Positions 1-7,887 of a DNA stretch of 64,000 nucleotides are shown one piece after another (position 1 is the stretch's first letter; each line of letters starts with the position of its first letter). The position numbers and the translations under genes are program-made. Location: NCBI RefSeq assembly GCF_028128765.1, contig NZ_LBJG01000024.1:372001-436000 (forward strand), in the 5' to 3' direction. Origin of the DNA: Bradyrhizobium sp. CCBAU 51627 (GTDB taxonomy: Bacteria > Pseudomonadota > Alphaproteobacteria > Rhizobiales > Xanthobacteraceae). The notes under the pieces were generated by a model that searched no databases, was not told the DNA's origin, and saw only the letters and a list, made by a program, of their open reading frames with translations.

Positions 1-360
1 GTTCGGATCGCGGCTGCGGGGTATCGCCGGCGGCATTGCCGCCTTCACCGGCCTGTTGCTGCCGCCGACGCTGATCATGACCGTGCTTGCGATCATCTAC
101 GCCCCGGTTCGGCGACGTGGAGGTGCTGCGTCGTAGTCTTGCGGGCGTCTCCTGCACCGCGGTTGGCCTCCTGATCGCGGTTGTCTTCCGGATGATGACG
201 CCAGCTGCTCAAGCGAAGGGACATCGTCGTGCTCATCTTGATGCTGGGCGTGTTCCTGGCCATCGGCGTACTGCGCCTGCCGCTGCAGGCGGTGCTGCTG
301 GTCGCGATCCCGCTCAGCATCGGCGTCACCTATGGAGTGCGACGGAAAGTAGCAGTATGA
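1..360 (+). pseudogene. chrA: Chromate transporter, first half (CHR family), frameshifted, 5' end outside window
   Basis: Read in its first frame the sequence gives the hydrophobic, Gly/Pro-rich helices of a CHR-domain (ChrA) chromate or anion antiporter half. The frame breaks at the C run at 102-105, where one base appears extra, and again at about 201-206, also one extra base. Correcting both restores an uninterrupted membrane protein that ends in TGA at 358-360, with no nonsense codon. That stop overlaps the start of the second half in an ATGA arrangement, as in intact short-chain ChrA pairs. The start codon lies before the window. It could be a recent pseudogene or a stretch of poor sequence. 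Confidence 0.6.
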
Positions 361-886
361 TCACCGAGAAGCCGATCTGGGCGCTGATATCCACCTTTGG
401 TCTGATGTCGTTGTTTGCGGTTGGCGGCGCAGCGGCTGCTGTGCCGGAGATGCATCGCATCGCCGTGGATGTGCACCACTGGATGACCGACAAGCAGTTC
501 ACCGACGCCTATGCGATCGCGCAACTCTCGCCGGTCCGAACGTACTTATCGTCACGTTAATTGGCTATGCCGTGGCCGGCATTGCTGGCGCGCTGGCGGC
601 AACGCTGGCGATGTGTCTGCCGACTGCGCTGCTTGCCTATTGTGTCAGCCGTCTGTTGAACCGGCCGAGCCAGTCCCGCTGGCCTGGCCTGATTCAGGCT
701 GCACTGGTTCCGCTCTCGATTCGGATTGATGGCAGCCAGCGCTCTGATCCTGGCCCAGTCGACAGATCGCACCATTGGTGCGCTGGTTCTGATCGTGATG
801 GTTGCGCTGATCGCCTCGATCTCGCGCGTTAATCCTTGTGGCTTCTGCTCGCAAGAGGTCTGTTGGGTTTTGCTGGCATTGTGTGA
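357..886 (+). pseudogene. chrA: Chromate transporter, second half (CHR family), three frameshifts
   Basis: The N-terminal 60 residues match the start of a CHR domain: a first helix, then the conserved segment ending in LAQLSPGPN-like sequence. One G is missing near 533, which breaks the Gly-Pro-Asn motif. One base is extra near 720 and one is missing near 833-836. With these three corrections the reading frame runs to TGA at 884-886 and encodes about 176 residues of membrane protein, with no in-frame stop on the way. Together with the upstream half this would be a two-gene ChrA antiporter. As written, neither gene makes a full product. Confidence 0.6.
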
Positions 887-980
887 CGAAAATCGCTACG
901 CAGTGATCCGGGCGGGTATCCAGTTCCAGCCGATTTAGAACAACAGTGCTCGTGACTTGCGGGTCGCGGAGGAGACAAGC

Positions 981-1742
981 ATGGCCGATGCGATGGGCCA
1001 CTCAGCGGCGGCCAGCCGAAACACCTCGGTGGCGCTCGGCTTCTGCCTATTGGCGCTCGCGCCGCAGATTTTCGAATTCATCTGGTCGATCGGGACCCTC
1101 TTTGGCTGGGGTGCCGGACGCGGTCCGGCCACGGTCCTGATCAGCCACGCGACGGCGCTGGTTGTCGGTGGTCCCGCCGCACTGCTCGGCGCAGTCGGCG
1201 GTGAGACCAAGAAGACGTCCTCGGACGTTCTGCTGGCGCTGATCTATTCCTATCCGCTGTTTGCGGTCGCGATCGTCACGCTGTTCATGACGATCAGGTC
1301 GGGCCAGGACTATATCGGCGGCGTCATCCTGATGGCGCTTGCGCTGTTCGCGCTATGGGCCTCAAGCGATTTGCAGGGCATGCGCGGCTTCTCCTTCGGT
1401 GCAGGCACCGCACCGCGCATGTTCGGCGGACTGCTCGTGGCGTTGTCCGCCGGCATCGCCTTGACCGGCCTTTTGAACGAGGGGCCGGCGCTCGCACATT
1501 ACTCCTGGCGCGGGCCGCTGTTCGTGATGTGCGCGATCTTGTTCTTCGCTCTGGCGATCCGCCCGCTTGGCCTCGTGGTCTCGGCGTTCGTCAGCTTCAT
1601 GATCGCCGCGCTCGGATCGCATGAGACACGCTGGCTGGAGGCCGCCCTCGTCGGCATCTGTCTGACGGTCGGCTGCGCGCTGCTCTTCCCCTACGTGCTC
1701 GGTTTGCCGATGCCGATGTTTCCGCGTTTCCTGGCTCAGTGA
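981..1742 (+). CDS. tctB: TctB-like small membrane subunit of a tripartite tricarboxylate transporter
   Basis: The 253-residue hydrophobic protein lies directly upstream of tctA, which fixes its identity as the small membrane subunit of a TTT-type carboxylate uptake system. The TctB-like four-helix part occupies roughly residues 110-253. The first 100 residues are an additional hydrophobic region, so the protein is much longer than the usual 150-170 residues. I chose the ATG with a GGAGGAG ribosome-binding site six bases upstream; an in-frame start eight codons earlier has no such site. No periplasmic binding protein (tctC) is adjacent, so the receptor must be encoded elsewhere. Confidence 0.8.
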   Translation: MADAMGHSAAASRNTSVALGFCLLALAPQIFEFIWSIGTLFGWGAGRGPATVLISHATALVVGGPAALLGAVGGETKKTSSDVLLALIYSYPLFAVAIVTLFMTIRSGQDYIGGVILMALALFALWASSDLQGMRGFSFGAGTAPRMFGGLLVALSAGIALTGLLNEGPALAHYSWRGPLFVMCAILFFALAIRPLGLVVSAFVSFMIAALGSHETRWLEAALVGICLTVGCALLFPYVLGLPMPMFPRFLAQ

Positions 1743-1749
1743 GGCTGTC

Positions 1750-3264
1750 ATGGAGCTCTTTGCCAACCTCGCTCACGGTTTCGCCGTCGCTTTCTCTCCG
1801 ATCAACCTTCTGATGTGCCTGATCGGCGCGCTCGTCGGCACGCTGGTCGGCGTGCTGCCGGGCATCGGCACAATCGCCACCGTCGCGATGCTGCTGCCGA
1901 TCACCTTCGGACTGCCGCCGGTCGGTGCGCTGATCATGCTCGCCGGCATCTATTATGGTGCCCAGTATGGCGGCTCGACCACCTCGATCCTTGTGAACAT
2001 CCCAGGCGAAGCGACATCGGTCGTCACCGCCATCGACGGCCATGCGATGGCCAAGCAGGGCCGTGCTGGCCCGGCGCTGGCGATCGCCGCGATCGGCTCC
2101 TTCTTCGCCGGCTGCGTCGCGACCGTGCTCATCGCAGTGCTCGGCGCGCCGCTGACCAAGTTGGCGCTCGCGTTTGGTCCGGCGGAATACTTCTCGCTGA
2201 TGGTGCTCGGCCTGATCTTCGCGGTCGTGCTTGCCAAGGGTTCGGTGCTGAAGGCGATCGCGATGATCGTGTTCGGCCTGCTGCTGTCGATGGTGGGCTC
2301 GGACATCGAGACCGGTGCCTCGCGCATGGCCTTCAACATTCCGGAGCTTGCCGACGGTCTCGGATTCGCGACGGTGGCGATGGGCGTGTTCGGCTTTGCC
2401 GAGATCATCCGCAATCTCGACGCCGGCGCCGAGATGAACCGCGATCTCGTGCAGCAGAAGATCACCGGTCTGATGCCGACGAGGAAGGATCTGATCGACT
2501 CGGCGCCCGCCATCGGACGCGGCACCGTGCTCGGCTCGATCCTCGGCATCCTGCCGGGCGGCGGCGCGGTGATCGCCTCGTTCGCGGCCTACACGCTCGA
2601 GAAGAAGCTCGCCAAGAATCCGTCGCGGTTCGGCCGCGGTGCGATCGAGGGCGTAGCGGCACCGGAAAGTGCCAACAATGCCGCAGCACAGACCTCTTTC
2701 ATCCCGCTGCTCACCCTCGGCATCCCGCCGAATGCGGTGATGGCGCTGATGGTGGGGGCGATGACCATTCATGGCATCGTGCCGGGCCCGCAGGTGATGC
2801 AGAAGCAGCCGGACCTGGTTTGGGGCATGATCGCCTCGATGTGGATCGGCAATCTGATGCTGATCATCATCAACCTGCCGCTGGTCGGAATCTGGGTCCG
2901 CCTGCTGCGCGTTCCGTACCGGCTGATGTTCCCCTCGATCGTGATCTTCTGCGCGATCGGCATCTACTCGGTGAACAACGCACCGGTCGACGTCATCCTC
3001 GCCGGCGTGTTCGGTCTGGTCGGCTACTGGCTGATCAAGCACGATTTCGAGCCGGCGCCGCTGCTGCTCGGCATGGTGCTCGGACCGCTGATGGAAGAGA
3101 ACCTGCGGCGCGCGCTGCTGATCTCGCGCGGTGACTGGAGCGTATTCCTGACGCGACCGCTCTCGGCGGTGTTGCTCGCGATCGCGGCCTTCCTGCTGGT
3201 GCTGACGCTGCTGCCGATGCTGCGCGCCAAGCGCGATGAGGTGTTCACCGAATCCGAGAACTGA
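1750..3264 (+). CDS. tctA: TctA large membrane subunit of a tripartite tricarboxylate transporter
   Basis: This 504-residue protein has the full length and typical features of TctA: about 11-12 membrane segments, the conserved Gly-rich loop GVLPGIGTIATVAMLLP near residue 36, and the segment YYGAQYGGSTTSILVNIPGE near residue 73. TctA forms the ion-coupled translocation pore that takes citrate or another carboxylate from a periplasmic TctC receptor. It starts seven bases after tctB and is surely co-transcribed with it. A GC-rich hairpin follows the stop. The substrate cannot be told because the receptor is absent. Confidence 0.93.
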   Translation: MELFANLAHGFAVAFSPINLLMCLIGALVGTLVGVLPGIGTIATVAMLLPITFGLPPVGALIMLAGIYYGAQYGGSTTSILVNIPGEATSVVTAIDGHAMAKQGRAGPALAIAAIGSFFAGCVATVLIAVLGAPLTKLALAFGPAEYFSLMVLGLIFAVVLAKGSVLKAIAMIVFGLLLSMVGSDIETGASRMAFNIPELADGLGFATVAMGVFGFAEIIRNLDAGAEMNRDLVQQKITGLMPTRKDLIDSAPAIGRGTVLGSILGILPGGGAVIASFAAYTLEKKLAKNPSRFGRGAIEGVAAPESANNAAAQTSFIPLLTLGIPPNAVMALMVGAMTIHGIVPGPQVMQKQPDLVWGMIASMWIGNLMLIIINLPLVGIWVRLLRVPYRLMFPSIVIFCAIGIYSVNNAPVDVILAGVFGLVGYWLIKHDFEPAPLLLGMVLGPLMEENLRRALLISRGDWSVFLTRPLSAVLLAIAAFLLVLTLLPMLRAKRDEVFTESEN

Positions 3265-3327
3265 GCGTGCGTTGCATCGCGCGCCGTGGCCCAAAGCAAC
3301 TTGGCTAGTATTTTCAACGCGATAGGA

Positions 3328-3355
3328 AAGGGGCGGGACGCGAGTTCCGCCCCTT
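3328..3355 (+). terminator. Hairpin terminator after tctBA
   Basis: A perfect 9-bp stem, AAGGGGCGG with CCGCCCCTT, encloses a 10-base loop and is followed by a weak T-rich stretch. It sits 64 bases after the tctA stop and before the thyA promoter, the expected place for a transcription end. Confidence 0.6.
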
Positions 3356-3365
3356 GCCGTTTGCG

Positions 3366-3394
3366 TCGGGAGCTCTCACTTTTCCGGGTATAAT
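3366..3394 (+). promoter_or_regulatory. Probable thyA promoter
   Basis: A perfect TATAAT -10 box lies at 3389-3394, about 80 bases before the thyA start. The hexamer 17 bases upstream (TCGGGA) is a poor -35, so the promoter may rely on its -10 or on an activator. Confidence 0.45.
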
Positions 3395-3474
3395 CGAGGG
3401 AGGCAGCGAATCGCCGCTGTCGCAGTGCGGGGGTGGCCGTTAAGTTCGCCGCCTCCCCAAGGGCTCATTGGCAC

Positions 3475-4269
3475 ATGCACCAATATCAGGACCTGCTCGA
3501 GCGGATTCTTTCAGACGGCGCCGAGAAGACCGATCGGACCGGCACCGGCACTCTGTCGGTGTTCGGCCATCAGATGCGCTTCAATCTGTCCGCCGGCTTC
3601 CCGATGTTGACGACCAAGCGGCTGCCGCTGAAGGCAATCGTCCATGAGCTCCTGTGGTTCCTGAAGGGCGACACCAACATCAAATATCTGCGCGATAACG
3701 GCGTCACCATCTGGGATGAGTGGGCCGATGCGAACGGTGATCTCGGTCCGGTCTACGGCCATCAATGGCGCTCCTGGCCGGCGCCGGACGGACGCAGCAT
3801 CGACCAGATCGCCAACGTTATCGACATGATCAAGCGCAATCCGGACTCGCGCCGACTGATCGTCTCGGCCTGGAACCCGGCCGAGGTCGACAAGATGGCG
3901 CTGCCGCCTTGCCATTGCCTGTTCCAGTTCTACGTCGCCAACGGCAAGCTGTCGTGCCAGCTCTATCAGCGCTCGGCCGACGTGTTCCTCGGCGTGCCCT
4001 TCAACATTGCTTCATACGCTCTGCTCACCATGATGGTCGCGCAGGTCACTGGCCTGAAGCCCGGCGATTTCGTGCATTCGTTCGGCGACACCCATCTCTA
4101 TTCCAATCATCTGGAACAGGCGCGGCTCCAGCTCACCCGCGCGCCGCGCGCGTTGCCGGTGATGCGGATCAACCCTGGTGTGAAGGACATCTTCTCCTTC
4201 CGCTATGAGGATTTCGAACTCGTCGGTTACGATCCGCATCCGCACATCAAGGCGGACGTCGCGGTCTGA
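3475..4269 (+). CDS. thyA: Thymidylate synthase
   Basis: ThyA methylates dUMP to dTMP with methylenetetrahydrofolate and releases dihydrofolate. The protein is 264 residues, the standard bacterial length, when started at the ATG that gives the N-terminus MHQYQDLLER. An in-frame GTG 14 codons upstream would add a non-conserved tail. The catalytic cysteine is C146 in LPPCHC, and the arginine and dUMP-binding segments RTGTGTLS, YQRSADVFLG and HLYSNH are present. The gene is followed after five bases by an acetyltransferase and then by folA, which recycles the dihydrofolate product, so the three form an operon. Confidence 0.97.
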   Translation: MHQYQDLLERILSDGAEKTDRTGTGTLSVFGHQMRFNLSAGFPMLTTKRLPLKAIVHELLWFLKGDTNIKYLRDNGVTIWDEWADANGDLGPVYGHQWRSWPAPDGRSIDQIANVIDMIKRNPDSRRLIVSAWNPAEVDKMALPPCHCLFQFYVANGKLSCQLYQRSADVFLGVPFNIASYALLTMMVAQVTGLKPGDFVHSFGDTHLYSNHLEQARLQLTRAPRALPVMRINPGVKDIFSFRYEDFELVGYDPHPHIKADVAV

Positions 4270-4274
4270 CGCGC

Positions 4275-4760
4275 ATGGCGTTGAACATCCGCCGCGCACG
4301 TTCTGGCGAAGCCGGGCTCGTCCTTGATTTCGTCCGCGAGCTTGCCGCGTACGAAAAGCTCTCGCATGAAGTCGAGGCGAGCGAAGCTGATATTGCAGAT
4401 GCGTTGTTCGGCAGCGATCCCAGGCTGTATTGTGCGATCGCCTGCTGGGACGGCGAGCCGGTCGGTTTCGCGGTGTGGTTCCTGAATTTCTCCACCTTCA
4501 GCGGCCGCTACGGCATCTATCTCGAAGACTTGTACGTGCGGCCGTCGCACCGCGGCAAGGGTCTCGGCAAGGCGCTGCTGGTCTATCTGGCCAAGGAATG
4601 CGTCGACAATGGCTGGCCGCGCCTGCAATGGGCGGTGCTCGACTGGAACGCGCCCTCGATCGCGTTCTACAAATCGCTCGGTGCCGTGATGATGGATGAC
4701 TGGACGCTGTGCCGCGTGAGTGGTTCAGCATTGACGCGGCTTGCGGGGAGTGCGTCCTGA
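4275..4760 (+). CDS. GNAT family N-acetyltransferase
   Basis: This 161-residue single-domain protein carries the GNAT acetyl-CoA pyrophosphate-binding signature VRPSHRGKGLGKALL at about residues 92-106 and the later strand-helix ending in NAPSIAFYKSLGA, typical of diamine/thialysine-type acetyltransferases. It sits between thyA and folA with a five-base gap before it and a one-base TGATG overlap with folA, so it is translated with them. The acceptor substrate is unknown. Its place in a folate operon is a conserved neighbourhood feature rather than proof of a folate role. Confidence 0.85.
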   Translation: MALNIRRARSGEAGLVLDFVRELAAYEKLSHEVEASEADIADALFGSDPRLYCAIACWDGEPVGFAVWFLNFSTFSGRYGIYLEDLYVRPSHRGKGLGKALLVYLAKECVDNGWPRLQWAVLDWNAPSIAFYKSLGAVMMDDWTLCRVSGSALTRLAGSAS

Positions 4761-5275
4761 TGGAGATCGTGTTCGTCGTGGCGGTCGCGGAGAACGGCGT
4801 CATCGGCGCCGGTAATGCGATCCCCTGGCGGTTGAAATCCGATATGGCGCGCTTCAAGGCGCTCACCATCGGCAAGCCGGTGATCATGGGCCGCAAGACC
4901 TTCGAATCCCTGCCCGGGCGCCGGCCGCTTCCGAACCGCACCAACATCGTCATCACGCGCGATGCGGACTATCGCGCCGCCGGAGCCATCGTCACGACAT
5001 CGTCGGCGGACGCAGCTTCGGTTGCGCGCGGCGATGCCCTGCGGCGTTCGGTCGCCGAGATCGCGGTGATCGGCGGGGCAGAAATCTACCGGCAATGGCT
5101 CGACCGCGCCGATCGCCTCGAAATCACCGAAGTGCATGCGCGGCCCGACGGCGACACGCATTTCGACATCGACAAGGCGCAATGGGACGAGACGGAGCGC
5201 GTCCGCCATCCGGCCGGGCCGGACGACAGCGCCGACTTCTCCTATGTGACATATCGTCGGCGGCCCTCCCATTAA
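4760..5275 (+). CDS. folA: Dihydrofolate reductase
   Basis: FolA reduces dihydrofolate to tetrahydrofolate with NADPH, regenerating the cofactor that ThyA oxidises. The 171-residue protein has the expected N-terminus (VVAVAENGVIGAGNAIPWRL) and the substrate-binding acidic residue in LKSDMARFKALT. It also has the NADPH-binding segment VIMGRKTFESLPGRRPLPNR and a second Gly-rich cofactor loop, VIGGAEIYRQ. The start overlaps the GNAT stop codon by one base and is preceded by GGGGAG; a start 17 codons earlier lies inside the GNAT gene and is not conserved. Confidence 0.96.
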   Translation: MEIVFVVAVAENGVIGAGNAIPWRLKSDMARFKALTIGKPVIMGRKTFESLPGRRPLPNRTNIVITRDADYRAAGAIVTTSSADAASVARGDALRRSVAEIAVIGGAEIYRQWLDRADRLEITEVHARPDGDTHFDIDKAQWDETERVRHPAGPDDSADFSYVTYRRRPSH

Positions 5276-5435
5276 CTGCATTCGCCAATGTTAACATTGA
5301 CTTTTCTACCCCCAAGCTTAGCTCGGAGGGCGGTCAGGCTTGCGTTGTAAGGGTCCTTTCGGTCCCCTATAAAGCCGGACCGGACAATGCGGGCCGGCTG
5401 AAGTTCTAGTCCCGGTCTGCCGAGGAGAGCGTCGA

Positions 5436-6572
5436 ATGCCGTGGAAGAATCAGGGCGGTGGTCCGTGGGGCTCGGGTCCGAAAGGACCATGGGGCACAGG
5501 CCCGCAACCGGTCGGGCCGAGGCCGCCGGATCTGGAGGACCTTCTGCGGCGCGGCCAGGACCGGCTCCAGCAGATCATGCCGGGCGGCTATTTCTCCGGC
5601 GTCGGCATCACGCTGATCCTGCTGATCATCGTCGCGCTCTGGCTGCTGTCGGGCTTCTTCCGGGTGCAGTCCGAAGAGCAGGGCGTCGTCTTGCGGTTCG
5701 GCAAGCATGTGCGCACCGTCGACCCCGGCTTGAACTACCATCTGCCCTATCCGATCGAGACCGTGCTGCTCCCGAAAGCCCTGCGCGTCTCCACCATTTC
5801 CATCGGCATGACTTTGATCGATGATCCGGCCCGGCGCGGCCGCTCGATCCGTGACGTGCCGGAAGAGAGCCTGATGCTGACCGGCGACGAGAACATCGTC
5901 GACGTCGACTTCACCGTGTTGTGGCGCATCAAGCCCAACGGCGTCGGCAACTTCCTGTTCAACATCCAGAATCCCGAAGGCACCGTGAAGGCGGTCGCCG
6001 AAAGCGCGATGCGCGAGGTGATCGGCCGTTCCAACATCCAGCCGATCCTGACCGGGGCGCGGACGCAGACCGAGACCACCGTGCAGGATTTGATGCAGAA
6101 GACACTCGACGGCTACGGCGCCGGCATCCAGATCACCCAGGTGCAGATGCAGAAGGTCGATCCGCCGGCGCAGGTGATCGATGCGTTCCGCGACGTGCAG
6201 GCGGCCCGCGCCAATCTCGAGCAGTTGCAGAACGAGGCGCAGACCTATGCCAACAAGGTCGTCCCGGAAGCCCGCGGCCGCGCTGCCAAGATCCTGCAAG
6301 ACGCCGAAGGCTACAAGGAGCAGGCGGTGGCCGAGGCCAAGGGCCAGAGCGCGCGCTTCCTGAAAGTGTACGAGGAATACAAGAAGGCGCCCGACGTGAC
6401 GCGTGAACGGATCTATCTGGAGACGATGGAGCGCGTGCTCGGCGGCTCAGACAAGCTGATTTATGACGGAAGTTCATCGGGCCAGGGCGTCGTGCCCTAT
6501 CTGCCGCTCAATGAATTGTCGGCCAAGAAGCCCACGATGACCGGCCAGCAGCCGAGCGGAGGTACCCGATGA
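5436..6572 (+). CDS. hflK: HflK, FtsH protease modulator (SPFH/band 7 protein)
   Basis: HflK and HflC form a large cage around the FtsH protease in the inner membrane and limit its access to membrane substrates. The 378-residue protein starts with a Gly/Pro/Trp-rich cytoplasmic stretch, followed by one membrane helix at about residues 50-72. The periplasmic SPFH domain follows (about 75-260), then a long Ala/Glu/Lys-rich coiled coil typical of HflK. It overlaps hflC by four bases (ATGA). A 160-base gap with a TTGACT-like -35 element separates it from folA, so the hfl-degP block probably has its own promoter. Confidence 0.95.
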   Translation: MPWKNQGGGPWGSGPKGPWGTGPQPVGPRPPDLEDLLRRGQDRLQQIMPGGYFSGVGITLILLIIVALWLLSGFFRVQSEEQGVVLRFGKHVRTVDPGLNYHLPYPIETVLLPKALRVSTISIGMTLIDDPARRGRSIRDVPEESLMLTGDENIVDVDFTVLWRIKPNGVGNFLFNIQNPEGTVKAVAESAMREVIGRSNIQPILTGARTQTETTVQDLMQKTLDGYGAGIQITQVQMQKVDPPAQVIDAFRDVQAARANLEQLQNEAQTYANKVVPEARGRAAKILQDAEGYKEQAVAEAKGQSARFLKVYEEYKKAPDVTRERIYLETMERVLGGSDKLIYDGSSSGQGVVPYLPLNELSAKKPTMTGQQPSGGTR

Positions 6573-7465
6573 GGTCTCCGGTTACAGGCATCGTCGCGCT
6601 GCTTGCGGCGCTTCTGGTCGTGATCGTCGGCTACATGTCGCTGTTCACGGTGCAGCAGACCGAGCAGACCATCGTGCTGCAATTCGGTAAGCCGGTGGAT
6701 GTCGTCACCGATCCCGGGCTGCACTTCAAGGCGCCCTGGAACTCGGTGATCAACATAGACAAGCGGATTCTCGATCTCGAGAACCCGTCGCAGGAGGTGA
6801 TTGCCTCCGACCAGAAGCGGCTCGTGGTCGATGCCTTTGCCCGCTACCGCATCAAGGACGCGCTGCGCTTCTATCAGAGCGTCGGCTCGATCCAGGCGGC
6901 CAACCTCCAGCTCACCTCGCTGTTGAACGCGGCTCTCCGTCGCGTGCTGGGTGAGGTCAATTTCATTACGGTGGTGCGTGATGAGCGCGAGAAGCTGATG
7001 GGGCGCATCCGCGACCAACTCGACCGCGAGGCCGACGGTTACGGCATCGAAGTGGTCGACGTCCGCATTCGCCGCGCCGACCTGCCGGAGCAGAACAGTC
7101 AGGCGGTGTACGACCGGATGAAGTCCGAGCGCCAGCGCGAAGCGGCCGAGTTCCGCGCGCAGGGTGGCCAGAAGGCGCAGGAAATCCGCTCCAAGGCCGA
7201 CCGCGATGTGACTGTGATTATCGCCGACGCGAACTCTCAGGCCGAACAGACGCGCGGCGTCGGCGATGCCGAGCGCAACCGCCTGTTCGCGGAAGCCTAT
7301 GGCAAGGATGCTGACTTCTTCGCTTTCTACCGGTCCATGACCGCCTATGAGAACGGGCTAAAGAAAGACGACACCCGCTACCTGCTGCGGCCGGACTCGG
7401 ATTTCTTCCGGTATTTTGGTAACCCGTCCGGCAAGACGCCAGCCGAGACGCCGGCGAAACCGTAA
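6569..7465 (+). CDS. hflC: HflC, FtsH protease modulator
   Basis: This is the smaller partner of HflK. The 298-residue protein has a single N-terminal membrane helix (about residues 7-27), an SPFH domain opening with the band-7 motif TEQTIVLQFGKPV, and a C-terminal helical region. It overlaps hflK by four bases, consistent with equimolar translation of the two cage subunits. DUF2065 and degP follow on the same strand, an arrangement conserved across many proteobacteria. Confidence 0.95.
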   Translation: MRSPVTGIVALLAALLVVIVGYMSLFTVQQTEQTIVLQFGKPVDVVTDPGLHFKAPWNSVINIDKRILDLENPSQEVIASDQKRLVVDAFARYRIKDALRFYQSVGSIQAANLQLTSLLNAALRRVLGEVNFITVVRDEREKLMGRIRDQLDREADGYGIEVVDVRIRRADLPEQNSQAVYDRMKSERQREAAEFRAQGGQKAQEIRSKADRDVTVIIADANSQAEQTRGVGDAERNRLFAEAYGKDADFFAFYRSMTAYENGLKKDDTRYLLRPDSDFFRYFGNPSGKTPAETPAKP

Positions 7466-7536
7466 GCTAGACAGGGGCGGCGGCCTTGGCCGCCCTTGTC
7501 CAAACAAAGAACAGCACCACGGGAGGTTCCAATCCG

Positions 7537-7743
7537 ATGAGGTCCATTGCGTTCGCCGACTTCCTCATCGGCTTAGGCATCCTGTTCGTGCTCGAAGGCT
7601 TGATGTTCGCGGCAAGTCCGGCCTGGATGCGCAAGGCCATGAAGAGCGCCATTGCCACGCCGGACAATATCCTCCGGGCGGTCGGAATCGGATCGGCCGT
7701 GGCCGGCCTGATCCTGATCTGGGTTATACGACGTCCGCTTTAA
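7537..7743 (+). CDS. DUF2065 small membrane protein
   Basis: The 68-residue protein is two hydrophobic helices joined by a basic loop containing ASPAWMRKAM, the signature region of DUF2065. It begins at the ATG preceded by GGGAGG; an upstream in-frame start has no ribosome-binding site. DUF2065 proteins are found after hflC in many proteobacteria but have no assigned function. Its position between hflC and degP suggests a link with membrane-protein quality control, which is inference from context only. Confidence 0.88.
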   Translation: MRSIAFADFLIGLGILFVLEGLMFAASPAWMRKAMKSAIATPDNILRAVGIGSAVAGLILIWVIRRPL

Positions 7744-7887
7744 GCGCGGCGCCCAACGCCAAAGTGAAGGCGGGGGACGCGTTTTCGCCGTATTATCGGG
7801 GACTTGAGGGCCGTTAAGCTCCGCGCTTGCACCGTGCCCCCCTTCGAGCGCAGTCTTGGCGCCGAATCCTTTTCTCTGGAGACCACA

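Noticed and set aside
1597..3294. A 565-codon open frame on the minus strand across tctB-tctA
   Set aside because: It is antisense to two well-recognised genes and its product is an Arg/His/Gln/Asp-rich low-complexity string, the usual mirror of strongly biased high-GC codons.
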